DNA of 64,000 nt from Cyanobacteria bacterium FACHB-DQ100 (lineage in GTDB: Bacteria > Cyanobacteriota > Cyanobacteriia > Leptolyngbyales > Leptolyngbyaceae), in the NCBI GenBank assembly GCA_014695195.1, contig JACJNW010000022.1:186001-250000 (forward strand), in the 5' to 3' direction. The position numbers were made by a program, and so were the translations under genes. Below are positions 9,348-17,929 of the stretch, in pieces (position 1 is the stretch's first letter; every line of letters starts with the position of its first letter). Below the pieces are notes generated by a model. The model had not been told where the DNA came from. It saw only the letters and a program-made list of their open reading frames with translations, and searched no databases.

Positions 9348-10406
9348 ATGAAAGTACTGGTTACTGGCTCTAGTGGCTTGATTGGTTCGGAAGCAGTGGA
9401 ATATTACGATCGCGCTGGTCATCAGGTCATCGGCGTAGACAACAACATGAGAGCCAAGTTCTTCGGCGCTCAGGGTGACACCCTCTGGAACCTCAAGCGA
9501 CTGCAAGGTAATACTGCTCAGTTTCAACATTACAGCATCGACATTCGCGATCGCGATCGCTTATTTGAATTGTTCCAAGAACATACATTTGACTTGATTA
9601 TTCACTGTGCGGCTCAGCCCTCACACGATAAAGCTTGCCAGATCCCCCTCTTGGACTTTGAAGTGAATGCGCTTGGAACGGTCAATCTGCTCGAAGCCAC
9701 TCGCCAGTTCTCCCCAGAAGCGGTGTTCATTCACATGAGTACTAACAAAGTGTATGGCGATTCCCCCAATGAGATTCCCCGCGCAGAGCTTGAAAAGCGT
9801 TACGACTACGCCAACGCAGAGGATTATCACGGTGTGGCTGAAACCTGCCGCATCGATCGTACCCTGCACTCCCTGTTTGGTGCATCGAAGACGGCAGCCG
9901 ACGTGGTAGCACAGGAATACGGACAGTATTTTGGCATGAAGGTTGGCGTGTTCCGGGGCGGCTGCTTAACGGGTCCGTCGCACTCAGGAGTTGAACTGCA
10001 TGGATTTCTGTCGTATTTGGTGAAAGTTGCACTGACGGGCGGCACCTACAAAGTCTTTGGCTATAAAGGTAAGCAAGTCCGCGATAATATTCACAGTTAC
10101 GATGTTATCCAAGCCTTTGAAGCTTTTCGCAATGATCCGAAACCGGGCGAGGTTTATAACTTGGGCGGCGGACGCGACAATAGCGTTTCGATCCTCGAAG
10201 CCTTTGACTGGGTGGAGTCGATCAGCGGCCGGAAAGTGAACTGGGTCTATGTGGATCAAAATCGTATTGGCGATCACATTTGCTACATCTCTGACCTGCG
10301 GAAAATGAAGTCGCATTTTCCCAACTGGACAATCACGCGCAGCTTGCCGAGCATCTTCGAGGAGATGGTTGCCGCAGAGTCTGATCGCTTAGCAGCACTG
10401 GTGTAG
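9348..10406 (+). CDS. NAD-dependent epimerase, CDP-paratose 2-epimerase-like (extended SDR)
   Basis: 352 residues from the ATG at 9348. The open frame reaches back to 9303, but [17 protein letters not shown] is the expected Rossmann start. NAD-binding motif GSSGLIG (residues 7-13), HCAAQPSHD (about 87-94), STNKVYGD (131-138), and GASK with Lys181. At the position of the usual SDR catalytic Tyr there is Phe177 (F-G-A-S-K). The [17 protein letters not shown] and [13 protein letters not shown] stretches match the CDP-tyvelose/paratose epimerase-like group. It probably supplies a modified nucleotide sugar for the neighbouring glycosyltransferases; the real substrate is unproven. Confidence 0.85.
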   Translation: MKVLVTGSSGLIGSEAVEYYDRAGHQVIGVDNNMRAKFFGAQGDTLWNLKRLQGNTAQFQHYSIDIRDRDRLFELFQEHTFDLIIHCAAQPSHDKACQIPLLDFEVNALGTVNLLEATRQFSPEAVFIHMSTNKVYGDSPNEIPRAELEKRYDYANAEDYHGVAETCRIDRTLHSLFGASKTAADVVAQEYGQYFGMKVGVFRGGCLTGPSHSGVELHGFLSYLVKVALTGGTYKVFGYKGKQVRDNIHSYDVIQAFEAFRNDPKPGEVYNLGGGRDNSVSILEAFDWVESISGRKVNWVYVDQNRIGDHICYISDLRKMKSHFPNWTITRSLPSIFEEMVAAESDRLAALV

Positions 10407-10759
10407 CCTTACACCGAAAAATCGTAATGATAAACAATTGGATGCTCCAGCTTCCAGAATTTCATTGCTAGAAAGCGGCAGAGTCGCTACAGGCTGGATC
10501 TGAATATCACACACGAAAGCTTGTCTAACTACATTTAGGGTTGCATTGATTTAGTCTTAGTCAGCGTGTCAGTTGACGGGGAATTTATGACAAAAGATTT
10601 GCTCAGGACAGACCTCGCGATCGCTGCGTCGCCCCGAAACATCTATTTAACCCTTTTTCGAGTTTGAGCGATGCGTTGAATTTGCATTGCAGTGACTCAT
10701 GCTTCTTGCTAGGCTTCGTTGATCAAATTAAAACGCTACGGAACTTGAGGCGCTTGGTT
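10407..10759. other. intergenic region upstream of the GT4/WecG pair
   Basis: About 350 bp between the epimerase and the next glycosyltransferase. The frame of the downstream gene is open from a TTG at 10664, but no family sequence is encoded there. A GAGG at 10747-10750 lies 9 bp before the preferred ATG. No terminator hairpin, repeat or RNA gene was seen. Confidence 0.4.
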
Positions 10760-12112
10760 ATGTTAGAAACACAGGCAATGTACCCCATTGCAAATCGAGG
10801 GCGAAACGGGGATCAGGAGCGGTTCCTGCTGTTTGAACTCGATACTCGCGGACATCACCCTGGCTATATTCAGCATCTCGTCAGGTACTGGTGTCAGCAC
10901 AATCTGCCTGGACAGCTAGACGTGCTAGTTTCGCCAAAGTTTATCCAGCAGCATCACAACATTGTCAAGCTGGCTGAATCCTCCTCAACAGTCCGATTTA
11001 TATCGATTACCGAGGCTGAAGAAGCGGCGCTATTCAACAGCTTTGATTTAGCACATTCCTTTCGCGGTCGGATTGTTCGAGCATTTCAGGAGTGGCGCTT
11101 GTTACGTCAGTATGCACTCTCGCTAGGGACGACGCATATCTTTGTGATGTATTTGGATACAGTTTTACTGCGCTTGGCGCTGAAGGTGACCTTGCCTTGT
11201 CCGGTGAGTGCGATCTACTTTCGACCGATTCTGCATTATGGGACGTTTCCAAACTACGTTCCTGAAGGTAAAGAGAGTGCTTGGCAGTGGCGCGATCGCG
11301 TCTGCCTAGCTCGGTTTTTACTTTACCCGAATCTGCAAACCCTATTCTGCCTCGATCCGTTTGCGGTGGAGTATATCAATCAGGTCTATGGCACCACTAA
11401 GGCTGTGTATCTGCCTGATCCAGTTCAGCGATATACCTATGCTGAGAGTGAGTATGAGCAACTAAAAACGCGCCTAGGCATTCAACCGAATCGAACAGTA
11501 TTTTTGCTGTTCGGAGCGCTAAGCAGCCGCAAAGGGTTAAGTCAAGTGCTTGACGCGATCGCGCTATTACCCCCCGCCTTGTGTCAGCGAATGACCCTGT
11601 TGTTAGTGGGGCCAATGGAAGAACCCCAACAGCTTGAAGCGCGAATTGCTGAATTATCTACAACCAAGCCGATTCAGATCATCACCGAGCATCGATTTGT
11701 GCCAGATGAAGCCATTCATCCCTATTTTCAAATTTCTGATGTCGTCTTAGTGCCTTACCAACGACATGTTGGTATGAGCGCGATCGTCGTCCGAGCGGCA
11801 GCGGCACAAAAGCCCGTGCTTGCCTCAGATTTCGGCTTAGTGGGAGAGCTGACTCGACGCTATCAGCTAGGCCTCACGGTTGATTCAACGCAGCCAGATG
11901 AAATTGCCAAGGGAATGACTCGCTATCTGCTGGAAATTCCTAGCGAGTTATGTGATCCGGCACAGCAAAAGCAGTTCGCCGATCGCAATACAGCGGAGCA
12001 GTTCGCTGGCCAAATCTTTCAATGTCTACAGCGCAGTCCTGCGCGTAGAGATCGCAGTTTTGCGAATCCAGCATCCGATTACTCGCAACTCAGCAACTCA
12101 CAAATCTTATGA
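10760..12112 (+). CDS. glycosyltransferase family 4
   Basis: 450 residues from the ATG at 10760, chosen because a GAGG precedes it by 9 bp and because homology-like sequence (ELDTRGHHPGYIQHLV) begins about 20 residues later. The donor domain shows FLLFGALSSRKGLSQVLDAI, the GT4 G-x-L-x-x-x-K-G signature, then HRFVPDEAIHPYFQISDVVLVPY and HVGMSAIVVRAAAAQKPVLASDFG. The usual E-x7-E is replaced by a GMSAIVVRA version. It overlaps the next gene by 4 bp (ATGA), so the two are translationally coupled. Likely role: sugar addition in surface polysaccharide synthesis. Confidence 0.83.
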   Translation: MLETQAMYPIANRGRNGDQERFLLFELDTRGHHPGYIQHLVRYWCQHNLPGQLDVLVSPKFIQQHHNIVKLAESSSTVRFISITEAEEAALFNSFDLAHSFRGRIVRAFQEWRLLRQYALSLGTTHIFVMYLDTVLLRLALKVTLPCPVSAIYFRPILHYGTFPNYVPEGKESAWQWRDRVCLARFLLYPNLQTLFCLDPFAVEYINQVYGTTKAVYLPDPVQRYTYAESEYEQLKTRLGIQPNRTVFLLFGALSSRKGLSQVLDAIALLPPALCQRMTLLLVGPMEEPQQLEARIAELSTTKPIQIITEHRFVPDEAIHPYFQISDVVLVPYQRHVGMSAIVVRAAAAQKPVLASDFGLVGELTRRYQLGLTVDSTQPDEIAKGMTRYLLEIPSELCDPAQQKQFADRNTAEQFAGQIFQCLQRSPARRDRSFANPASDYSQLSNSQIL

Positions 12113-12900
12113 ATTCTACAGTGTCACCCTACCAGCGCTTCGGGGAAGTCCGCCTCTTAAACACAAAATTTCACAAGCTTACGGTTAATGAGCTAATTGA
12201 GTATATTGTTGAAGCTGCTCAGTGGAATCAGAAAACAGTCGTTGCCCATACCAACGTGCGCGGCATGAACTTTGCATGTTCGCTGCCTTGGTACCGTCGC
12301 TTCATCAACCAGGCAAATTTGGTGTTTTGCGATGGTTTTGGAGTCATCCTCGGCGCAAAGCTCAATGGCTATGATCTTTGTTCGTGTCATCGCATGACTT
12401 GCCCAGATTACATTGAGTCGCTTGCCCAAGCTTGTGAGCGGCAAGGCGTGTCGCTATTTTTGCTGGCAGGCAAGCCAGGCGTGACCGATCAGGCGATCGC
12501 CAAGCTCAAGACGGTCGCACCGAATCTTAAAATTGAGGGACATCATGGCTACTTCAGCAAAGTCGGTGCGGAAAACGATGCGGTGATCGAGCAGATTAAT
12601 CGCTTTCAGCCCGATGTTTTGTACATTGGGTTTGGGATGCCGCTACAGGAGCGCTGGATTGTTGATAACTACGATCGCGTCGATACCCGTGTGTTTCTGC
12701 CCCTCGGAGCCTGCCTTGATTTCTACACCGGCACAGTCTATCGCGGTCCGCGCTGGTTAACAGACATGGGATTTGAGTGGTTAACGCGACTGGTGACAAA
12801 ACCAGGACAGCTTTGGCAGCGATATATTTTGGGGAATCCACTGTTTTTCTCGCGGGTTTTAGCTGAAGCCTTGAAAAGACGGTTAGGCATGAAGAAGTGA
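12109..12900 (+). CDS. WecG/TagA/CpsF family glycosyltransferase (GT26)
   Basis: 263 residues. Typical family stretches are VVAHTNVRGMNFA, NQANLVFCDGFGVILGAKLNG, HRMTCPDYIESL, LFLLAGKPGV, GHHGYFSK, DVLYIGFGMPLQERWI and LPLGACLDFYTGTVYRGPRWL. The family (WecG, TagA) transfers N-acetylmannosamine or ManNAcA to a polyprenyl-linked acceptor and tends to work peripherally at the membrane. The start codon overlaps the previous stop (ATGA), indicating a two-gene unit with the GT4 enzyme. Confidence 0.9.
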   Translation: MNSTVSPYQRFGEVRLLNTKFHKLTVNELIEYIVEAAQWNQKTVVAHTNVRGMNFACSLPWYRRFINQANLVFCDGFGVILGAKLNGYDLCSCHRMTCPDYIESLAQACERQGVSLFLLAGKPGVTDQAIAKLKTVAPNLKIEGHHGYFSKVGAENDAVIEQINRFQPDVLYIGFGMPLQERWIVDNYDRVDTRVFLPLGACLDFYTGTVYRGPRWLTDMGFEWLTRLVTKPGQLWQRYILGNPLFFSRVLAEALKRRLGMKK

Positions 12901-12958
12901 TAGCGATATTGCATCAGAATTGATTCCTTATTGCCAAGCGATTCTTAGGAGAGCGTGT

Positions 12959-14101
12959 ATGACCCTTTCAAGACGGCGCACTCTACAACTGGGTTTAGGA
13001 GCAGTTGCAGCAGCAGGATGCTCTGGAATTGAGCGACAACCCGTTCGCGCATCGGACAATCCGAAACAAACTTTTTCTATGGCCGGAGAGATGCAGCTCA
13101 AGCAACGGGCAGCTGCAAAAGGACTGATTTATGGTTCAGCCGCAAGCTATTCTTCATTGAAACAAGATCCGCAGTTCGCTAAGCTCTTTGCTGAGACTTG
13201 CGGCATTTTAGTCCCTGAGAACGAACTAAAGTGGGGAGCCTTGCGCCCTGCATCAGATCGCTATGACTTTACACAAGCAGATTGGATGGCAGAGTATGCT
13301 CAGCAGAACAACATACTGTTTCGGGGACATAACCTAGCTTGGAAACATTTCAATCCAGACTGGCTAGAAGGTGTAACTAGCCGGAATGCTGAGCAAGTCC
13401 TTACCCGACACATCACGACGGTTATGAAACGGTATGCGGGACGGATGCACTCTTGGGATGTCGTGAACGAAGCGATCGCGGGTATTCCAAGTTGGCGGTC
13501 AGATGGGCTTCAAACTTCTCCGTGGTTGACGATGCTCGACAAGGACTACATTGATATTGCATTTCGAGCAGCAGCAGCAGCCGATCCGAAAGCGATGCTA
13601 GTTTATAACGACACGGCACTCGAATATGAGAAGCCCGAAGATGAGCGGACGCGATCGGCGGTACTGGCTCTGCTGCGGGATCTCAAGTCGCGTAAGATTC
13701 CAGTCCATGCCCTCGGCATTCAGGCACACTTAGATGCTGCGGAAACGCGATTTAACGCCAACAAGTTGAGGCGGTTTCTCAGTGATGTGGCCAGCCTGGG
13801 TCTAAAAATTCTGATTACAGAGATGGACGTAAAAGATCAGAATCTTCCCCCAGATAGGGAACTGCGCGATCGTAGCGTTGCGCGTACTTATGAAGAATAC
13901 TTGTCAGTGGTACTTGATGAACCTGCTGTGGTTGCCGTGATGACTTGGGGACTTAGCGATCGCTACACTTGGCTGGCTGAGACTAACCCCCGTAAGGATG
14001 GTTTAGCGATCCGTCCATTACCATACGATGAGAATTTAGGTCGGAAGCCAGCTTGGAATGCGATCGCTCGTGCCTTTGATGCCGCACCTAAACGGAGTTA
14101 G
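12959..14101 (+). CDS. secreted GH10 endo-1,4-beta-xylanase, putative lipoprotein
   Basis: 380 residues from the ATG at 12959, which has a strong Shine-Dalgarno (TTAGGAG, ending about 6 bp upstream). The N-terminus reads MTLSRRRTLQLGLGAVAAAGC: a twin-arginine motif followed by a lipobox with Cys21, so export and lipid anchoring are both plausible. The catalytic domain has VPENELKWGALRP, FRGHNLAWK, WDVVNEAI (acid/base Glu171) and ILITEMDVKD (nucleophile Glu288), the two Glu residues of GH10. The family hydrolyses beta-1,4-xylan. Its place next to a polysaccharide locus suggests a role in trimming or releasing the cell's own exopolymer, but that is inference. Confidence 0.9.
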   Translation: MTLSRRRTLQLGLGAVAAAGCSGIERQPVRASDNPKQTFSMAGEMQLKQRAAAKGLIYGSAASYSSLKQDPQFAKLFAETCGILVPENELKWGALRPASDRYDFTQADWMAEYAQQNNILFRGHNLAWKHFNPDWLEGVTSRNAEQVLTRHITTVMKRYAGRMHSWDVVNEAIAGIPSWRSDGLQTSPWLTMLDKDYIDIAFRAAAAADPKAMLVYNDTALEYEKPEDERTRSAVLALLRDLKSRKIPVHALGIQAHLDAAETRFNANKLRRFLSDVASLGLKILITEMDVKDQNLPPDRELRDRSVARTYEEYLSVVLDEPAVVAVMTWGLSDRYTWLAETNPRKDGLAIRPLPYDENLGRKPAWNAIARAFDAAPKRS

Positions 14102-14184
14102 ATCAAACCCCTTGTAGTGAATTCTGTCGAGGGCGAGAACACACGCTTGAGGTACCTGAAATTTTGGGATGTGCTGGTTCCCGC

Positions 14185-15123
14185 CTAATTCATACTCCTA
14201 TTTAGCAACGCCCGTTTCCTCAGTACCTCTAACAAAGTTGTAAAATAAGCGGGAACAGGCGCGATCGCTTCGACCCACTTCTCAGTTACAGGATGAATTA
14301 ATCGCAGCCGCCAAGCATGAAGGGCTTGTCCGGGAAGATTGACCCCAATCGATCGACCAGAGCTATAAACCGGATCGCCCACAACTGGATGCCCGATAAA
14401 AGCACTATGCACTCGAATTTGATGTGTTCTTCCGGTTTCTAGCTCGAATTGCAGCAGCGTATAGTTTCCTAAGCGCTCTTTGATTTGCCAATGGGTGATT
14501 GCGCGTCTTCCGCCTTTTTCTTCGGGAACGATCGCTTGTTTTTGTCGATCGACGGGATGCCGCCCAATTGGTTGATCAACGGTTCCGCTCTCTTGTTTTG
14601 GCGCACCGTAGACGATGGCGTAATAGTCTCGTCGAGCCGTTTTAGTACGGAATTGTTCTTGCAGGTGATGAAAGGCTTGCTCGGTTTTCGCGACAACGAT
14701 CGCGCCTGTGGTGTCTTTATCTAATCGATGCACAATTCCAGGACGCTGTACCCCATTGATTCCTGGTAGCGTTTCGCAGTGTGCTAACAAGGCGTTTACT
14801 AATGTTCCTGATTCATGTCCGGCGGATGGATGCACGACCATTCCCGCAGCTTTATTTACAATGATCAATGAATCATCTTCATACAAAATGTCTAACGGAA
14901 TTGGTTCTGGTTTTAGTTCAAGGGGTTGTGCGTCGGGTAGTTCAATCTGAATCAAATCACCGTCTTCGACTTCTGCTTTTTTTGATTTGCAAAGTGCGCC
15001 GTTGACTTGAACGTGACCGAGTTCGATTAATTTTTGAATGCGCGATCGTGACAGATCGGGAAGCTGATCCGCGAGATATCGGTCGATGCGCTCACCGCTT
15101 TCTTCAACATAAAACTGAATCAA
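14185..15123 (-). CDS. RluA-family 23S rRNA pseudouridine synthase (RluD-like)
   Basis: 312 residues: an N-terminal S4 RNA-binding domain (about 10-65; ERIDRYLADQLPDLSRSRIQKLI) and the RluA catalytic domain with GIVHRLDKDTTG, where Asp135 is the catalytic residue. Further marks are YYAIVYG, GRTHQIRVH and HAWRLRL. Length and layout fit RluD-type enzymes, which convert uridines of 23S rRNA helix 69 to pseudouridine. It stands alone on the minus strand, downstream of the toxin-antitoxin module. Confidence 0.92.
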   Translation of the reverse strand: MIQFYVEESGERIDRYLADQLPDLSRSRIQKLIELGHVQVNGALCKSKKAEVEDGDLIQIELPDAQPLELKPEPIPLDILYEDDSLIIVNKAAGMVVHPSAGHESGTLVNALLAHCETLPGINGVQRPGIVHRLDKDTTGAIVVAKTEQAFHHLQEQFRTKTARRDYYAIVYGAPKQESGTVDQPIGRHPVDRQKQAIVPEEKGGRRAITHWQIKERLGNYTLLQFELETGRTHQIRVHSAFIGHPVVGDPVYSSGRSIGVNLPGQALHAWRLRLIHPVTEKWVEAIAPVPAYFTTLLEVLRKRALLNRSMN

Positions 15124-15297
15124 TTTTGTCTCACTCGCCTAGACAGTCATAATCTATCTTACGCTCTCAATCGAGGCTCCAGCTTTCACGGTTGTGGTTC
15201 CAGAATCTGAAAAATACTCTCGCGACTAACCTGTTCTGTTGTTTCACCTTCTGCGCTCGCTCGTTCTCCTCCCGTTTTAGCAAGTCCTAGCTCCTAT
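15124..15297 (-). other. short gene remnant downstream of the toxin gene
   Basis: On the minus strand the codons from about 15293 to 15191 read ELGLAKTGGERASAEGETTE and onward to a TGA without a start codon. A sister fragment (LLELAKTGVERV) lies on the other side of the toxin-antitoxin pair, at 15904-16080. The DNA behind the shared part is an imperfect 34-bp direct repeat (see the repeat entries). I do not recognise the parent gene. Confidence 0.35.
15258..15291 (+). repeat. imperfect 34-bp direct repeat, copy 1
   Basis: Matches 15990-16023 at 30 of 34 positions in the same orientation. The two copies flank the toxin-antitoxin genes, about 730 bp apart. They encode LAKTG-type peptides on the minus strand, so they may be leftovers of a duplicated gene segment. 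Confidence 0.7.
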
Positions 15298-15671
15298 CTA
15301 ATCATTTTCCTTGCCTTTGATCGATTGCTTCTCATACTCTGAAATAATGCTCCGAATGTCGTCTGCGGCAATATCGACTTGCTCAGATTTTGTGTAAATG
15401 GTCAGCAAAATAATGCCCGTTACTGTTCTGAGGTAATAAATTAAGCGATAGCCACCACTTTTCCCTTTCTGAGTATCACTGTTCCGGACTCTGAGTTTGA
15501 AGACTGGATAGCCCACTCCCGGTATTTGATCTCCTGGTTGCTCTCCTTGCTGAAGTTTTTCGATGATGGGCTGAATATCTTTCTGAACGCTTCGATATTT
15601 CTTGGTTAAGTCCCGCAGATTTCGTTTGAGTGTAGATGAAGTTGAACTTGAATTAAGGGTTGCTCAGTCAT
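15298..15671 (-). pseudogene. RelE/ParE-family toxin gene with a one-base frameshift
   Basis: The expected start is the ATG at 15671, overlapping the antitoxin stop by 8 bp. It reads MTEQPLIQVQLHLH and then runs into a stop after about 21 codons. The rest of the toxin (LKRNLRDLTKKYRSV..., GQKGKSGGYRLIYYL-like core, IYTKSEQVDIAADDI) is in another frame and continues cleanly to 15298. Between Q-L-H-L-H and K-R-N-L-R two bases (TC) stand where a full codon, most likely TTC for the family's Phe, is needed. A single lost base therefore explains the break. A GTG at 15516 opens the downstream part only. The intact family cleaves mRNA or inhibits gyrase; this copy should be inactive unless frameshifting occurs. 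Confidence 0.8.
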
Positions 15672-15903
15672 CCTCAAGCCCTTCCCAAAGCTGGCTGACT
15701 GGAATTGTTTGTCCGGTCATTGCTTCATGCCAAGCTTGCCGAAAATCAGCTAACAGTTCTGCTTTAGATTTATCCTCTATGTCTGTCTCTTCTGGAATGA
15801 GAACAATTACTTCTACACGGCTGTTCTTTTCTTGTAGAAGTGGTTGATCTAAGGATAATTGTCCTTGATCATCGATCTTTGCCATGACTTTTAGTGCCTT
15901 CAT
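15664..15903 (-). CDS. antitoxin of a RelE-type toxin-antitoxin pair
   Basis: 79 residues. The N-terminus (KVMAKIDDQGQLSLDQPLL) is an AbrB-like or beta-strand DNA-binding segment as in cyanobacterial antitoxins of this kind, followed by RVEVIVLIPEE and a helical tail ending in PVSQLWEGLEDD, the likely toxin-binding part. It lies directly upstream of and overlaps the toxin start by 8 bp, the usual coupling. Since the toxin is frameshifted, the antitoxin may now be maintained without a partner. Antitoxin identity rests on context and pattern. Confidence 0.72.
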   Translation of the reverse strand: MKALKVMAKIDDQGQLSLDQPLLQEKNSRVEVIVLIPEETDIEDKSKAELLADFRQAWHEAMTGQTIPVSQLWEGLEDD

Positions 15904-16118
15904 TGCGCCTCCAGCTAGGTCAAGTTGATCTCTAATACTTCAATCTGCTGATTAATCCAGGTGATCGCGCTTTCTTCGTCGGTCTCGATCACTCGTTCTA
16001 CTCCTGTTTTAGCAAGTTCTAGCAGTTGTTTCGATTGCGATCTCTTTTGATGGGATTCTTCAACCTTGTGACAAAAAGCTTATAAATCCCCTCAATTACG
16101 CAGGATTACTTTTCACAG
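15904..16118 (-). other. upstream region of the toxin-antitoxin pair with a gene remnant
   Basis: On the minus strand a frame without a usable start (stop near 16083) encodes QLLELAKTGVERVIETDEES and continues to a TAG near 15912. It resembles the remnant at 15191-15293. The antitoxin promoter should also lie here. No further structure was seen. Confidence 0.35.
15990..16023 (+). repeat. imperfect 34-bp direct repeat, copy 2
   Basis: Partner of 15258-15291 with four mismatches; same orientation, on the upstream side of the antitoxin gene. Confidence 0.7.
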
Positions 16119-16907
16119 CTAGAATTTCACATCTAGAAATTGTGGGCGACACTGCGACAGAATTTCATGCAGATTGACAACATTCCCGATCACCGCGATC
16201 GCAGGCGCACCAAAATTTGCAGACTCCATCTGAGCGCAGATCGTTTCCAGCGTTCCGATCAATTCTTCTTGCTCTGGACGAGTTCCCCAACGCACCATTG
16301 CGATCGGTGTTGCTAAACTCATCCCCGCTTGATGCAATTGTTCAATGATGTGCGGCAAATTGTGAACACCCATATAGATGACGATCGTTTCTGACCCCTG
16401 CGCGATCGCGCCCCAATTTACGGCAGGGCGATACTTTCCAGCTTCTTCGTGTCCGGTGACAAATGTCACCGATGAACTATACGATCGATGCGTCAGCGGA
16501 ATGCCTGCATAAGCTGGAGCCGCAATCCCAGAGGTAATTCCGGGAACCATTTCCACAGAAACTCCTGCGGCAATGAGATCCGTCATCTCTTCGCCACCGC
16601 GCCCAAAGATAAACGGATCGCCTCCCTTCAACCGAACGACGATCGCCGCTTCTTGAGCTTTTTCGATTAATAACTGCGTAATCTCCTCTTGCGCCATCGA
16701 GTGCCGTCCGCGTCGTTTTCCTGCGTCAATGCGTTCGGCGATCGGATTAATCATTGCCAAAATTGGCTCACTCACCAAGGCATCATAAACGACCACATCA
16801 GCGCATTCTAGTAAAGCCTTTCCTTTTAGAGTCAGCAACCCCGGATCACCTGGCCCCGCACCGACGAGATAGACTTTACCGATGCAATCTGTGTTTGTTG
16901 TAGTCAT
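16119..16907 (-). CDS. cobA: uroporphyrinogen-III C-methyltransferase
   Basis: 262 residues, the length of the stand-alone SUMT enzyme. Signatures: VYLVGAGPGDPGLLTLKG near the N-terminus, VVYDALVS, KRRGRHSMAQEEI, VRLKGGDPFIFGRGGEE, VPGITSGIAAPAYAGIPLTHR and TGHE. It uses two S-adenosylmethionine molecules to make precorrin-2, the branch to siroheme and cobalamin. The next gene upstream on the same strand encodes a sirohydrochlorin chelatase, and nitrite reductase at 54-56 kb needs siroheme. No CysG-type dehydrogenase domain is fused here. Confidence 0.93.
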   Translation of the reverse strand: MTTTNTDCIGKVYLVGAGPGDPGLLTLKGKALLECADVVVYDALVSEPILAMINPIAERIDAGKRRGRHSMAQEEITQLLIEKAQEAAIVVRLKGGDPFIFGRGGEEMTDLIAAGVSVEMVPGITSGIAAPAYAGIPLTHRSYSSSVTFVTGHEEAGKYRPAVNWGAIAQGSETIVIYMGVHNLPHIIEQLHQAGMSLATPIAMVRWGTRPEQEELIGTLETICAQMESANFGAPAIAVIGNVVNLHEILSQCRPQFLDVKF

Positions 16908-17025
16908 CGTTAGGAAGATTAAGAAAACGAGTGAAGAATGAGTACCTCACAGTAATCAGTCTAGCCGCTTAAATTTGCTACTTTCGATACATGACGTTTG
17001 GAAAATTTGTAAATTTCGTCACGTT

Positions 17026-17772
17026 TCATCTCAGAATAGGGACTGATTTGTCGATCGCGCAATTGAATTCGGCTGGAGATTGCACCGTAATAAAATCTGT
17101 AATCAACCACAGCAAATCTTCACAGAAATCAAATGGAGCCAACCATTGCAGCGTGAGGTCAGGATGTTCTTCGGAAAAAGCCTGAATTGCTCGCTCGATC
17201 GCATCTGTAATCCCGCCTGAGAAGAGAAAATATGGCAAGATCGCAATTCTCTGACATCCTTGCTGGGTTAGCTCAAGCAAGCGTGTTTCTAATTTCGGCT
17301 CAACTGACCAGTAAGCAGAAACCGCACCGATCGCATTTGCAATTTCTTCAATGGGCGCATTCCCACCCGATCGACGACTGCCATGAGACATCAGAATTCG
17401 AGCATCAGCGGGAAACTCAGCCAATCTTGAAGCAAGAACCTCTGCCATTCCAGAATGAGTTCCTAGATGCGGCAGAATTTGAAGTTTGGTATCAATCCGA
17501 GACTGAGCGATCGCAATTTGTGTGGGAATATCTTCCATTACATGAACCCCCGGCAGCAGAAACAGCGGCACAATCTGAATCTGCGAAACGCTTTCATGCT
17601 GGCGACTAAATTCCTCGATTTGCTCATGCAGCGCAGTTGGGGCGCATTCTAAAACAGCCGCTCCTACCGGAACAGATAACCGTTGCTCTAAGCGATCGCG
17701 CAGTTGATCGATCGCCACTTGGGGACGAATATCTCGACTTCCATGCGTAACGAGAAGATAGGCAGAACGCAA
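17026..17772 (-). CDS. sirohydrochlorin chelatase (CbiX/SirB-like)
   Basis: 248 residues with two CbiX-like halves. Half one starts LLVTHGSRD with the metal-binding His and contains PLFLLPGVHVMEDIP. Half two has ILMSHGSRRSGG and ILPYFLFSGG. The family inserts Fe(2+) or Co(2+) into sirohydrochlorin. Next to the methyltransferase gene, the most likely product is siroheme for nitrite and sulfite reductase. The gap to the cobA-type gene is 118 bp, so cotranscription is possible but not certain. Confidence 0.87.
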   Translation of the reverse strand: MRSAYLLVTHGSRDIRPQVAIDQLRDRLEQRLSVPVGAAVLECAPTALHEQIEEFSRQHESVSQIQIVPLFLLPGVHVMEDIPTQIAIAQSRIDTKLQILPHLGTHSGMAEVLASRLAEFPADARILMSHGSRRSGGNAPIEEIANAIGAVSAYWSVEPKLETRLLELTQQGCQRIAILPYFLFSGGITDAIERAIQAFSEEHPDLTLQWLAPFDFCEDLLWLITDFITVQSPAEFNCAIDKSVPILR

Positions 17773-17929
17773 AATGCAAGCCTCAATCTACAAATGTAAA
17801 GTTAAGTAACATTCTAACGGCTCCGCTGCACCCTCAACACAAGCAATCTTTAAACAGAGATAAAAAGTGAATTGATCAAGACGCTGCGTGCTACACTGAC
17901 CGAAATTTTATCTTGTCGCTTGGGCATCT

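Noticed and set aside
17796-17809. NtcA-like site (TTA-N8-TAC on the minus strand) before the chelatase gene
   Set aside because: One mismatch in the half-site, and only about 24 bp from the start codon, so no room for the -10 box and transcript start of a class II promoter.
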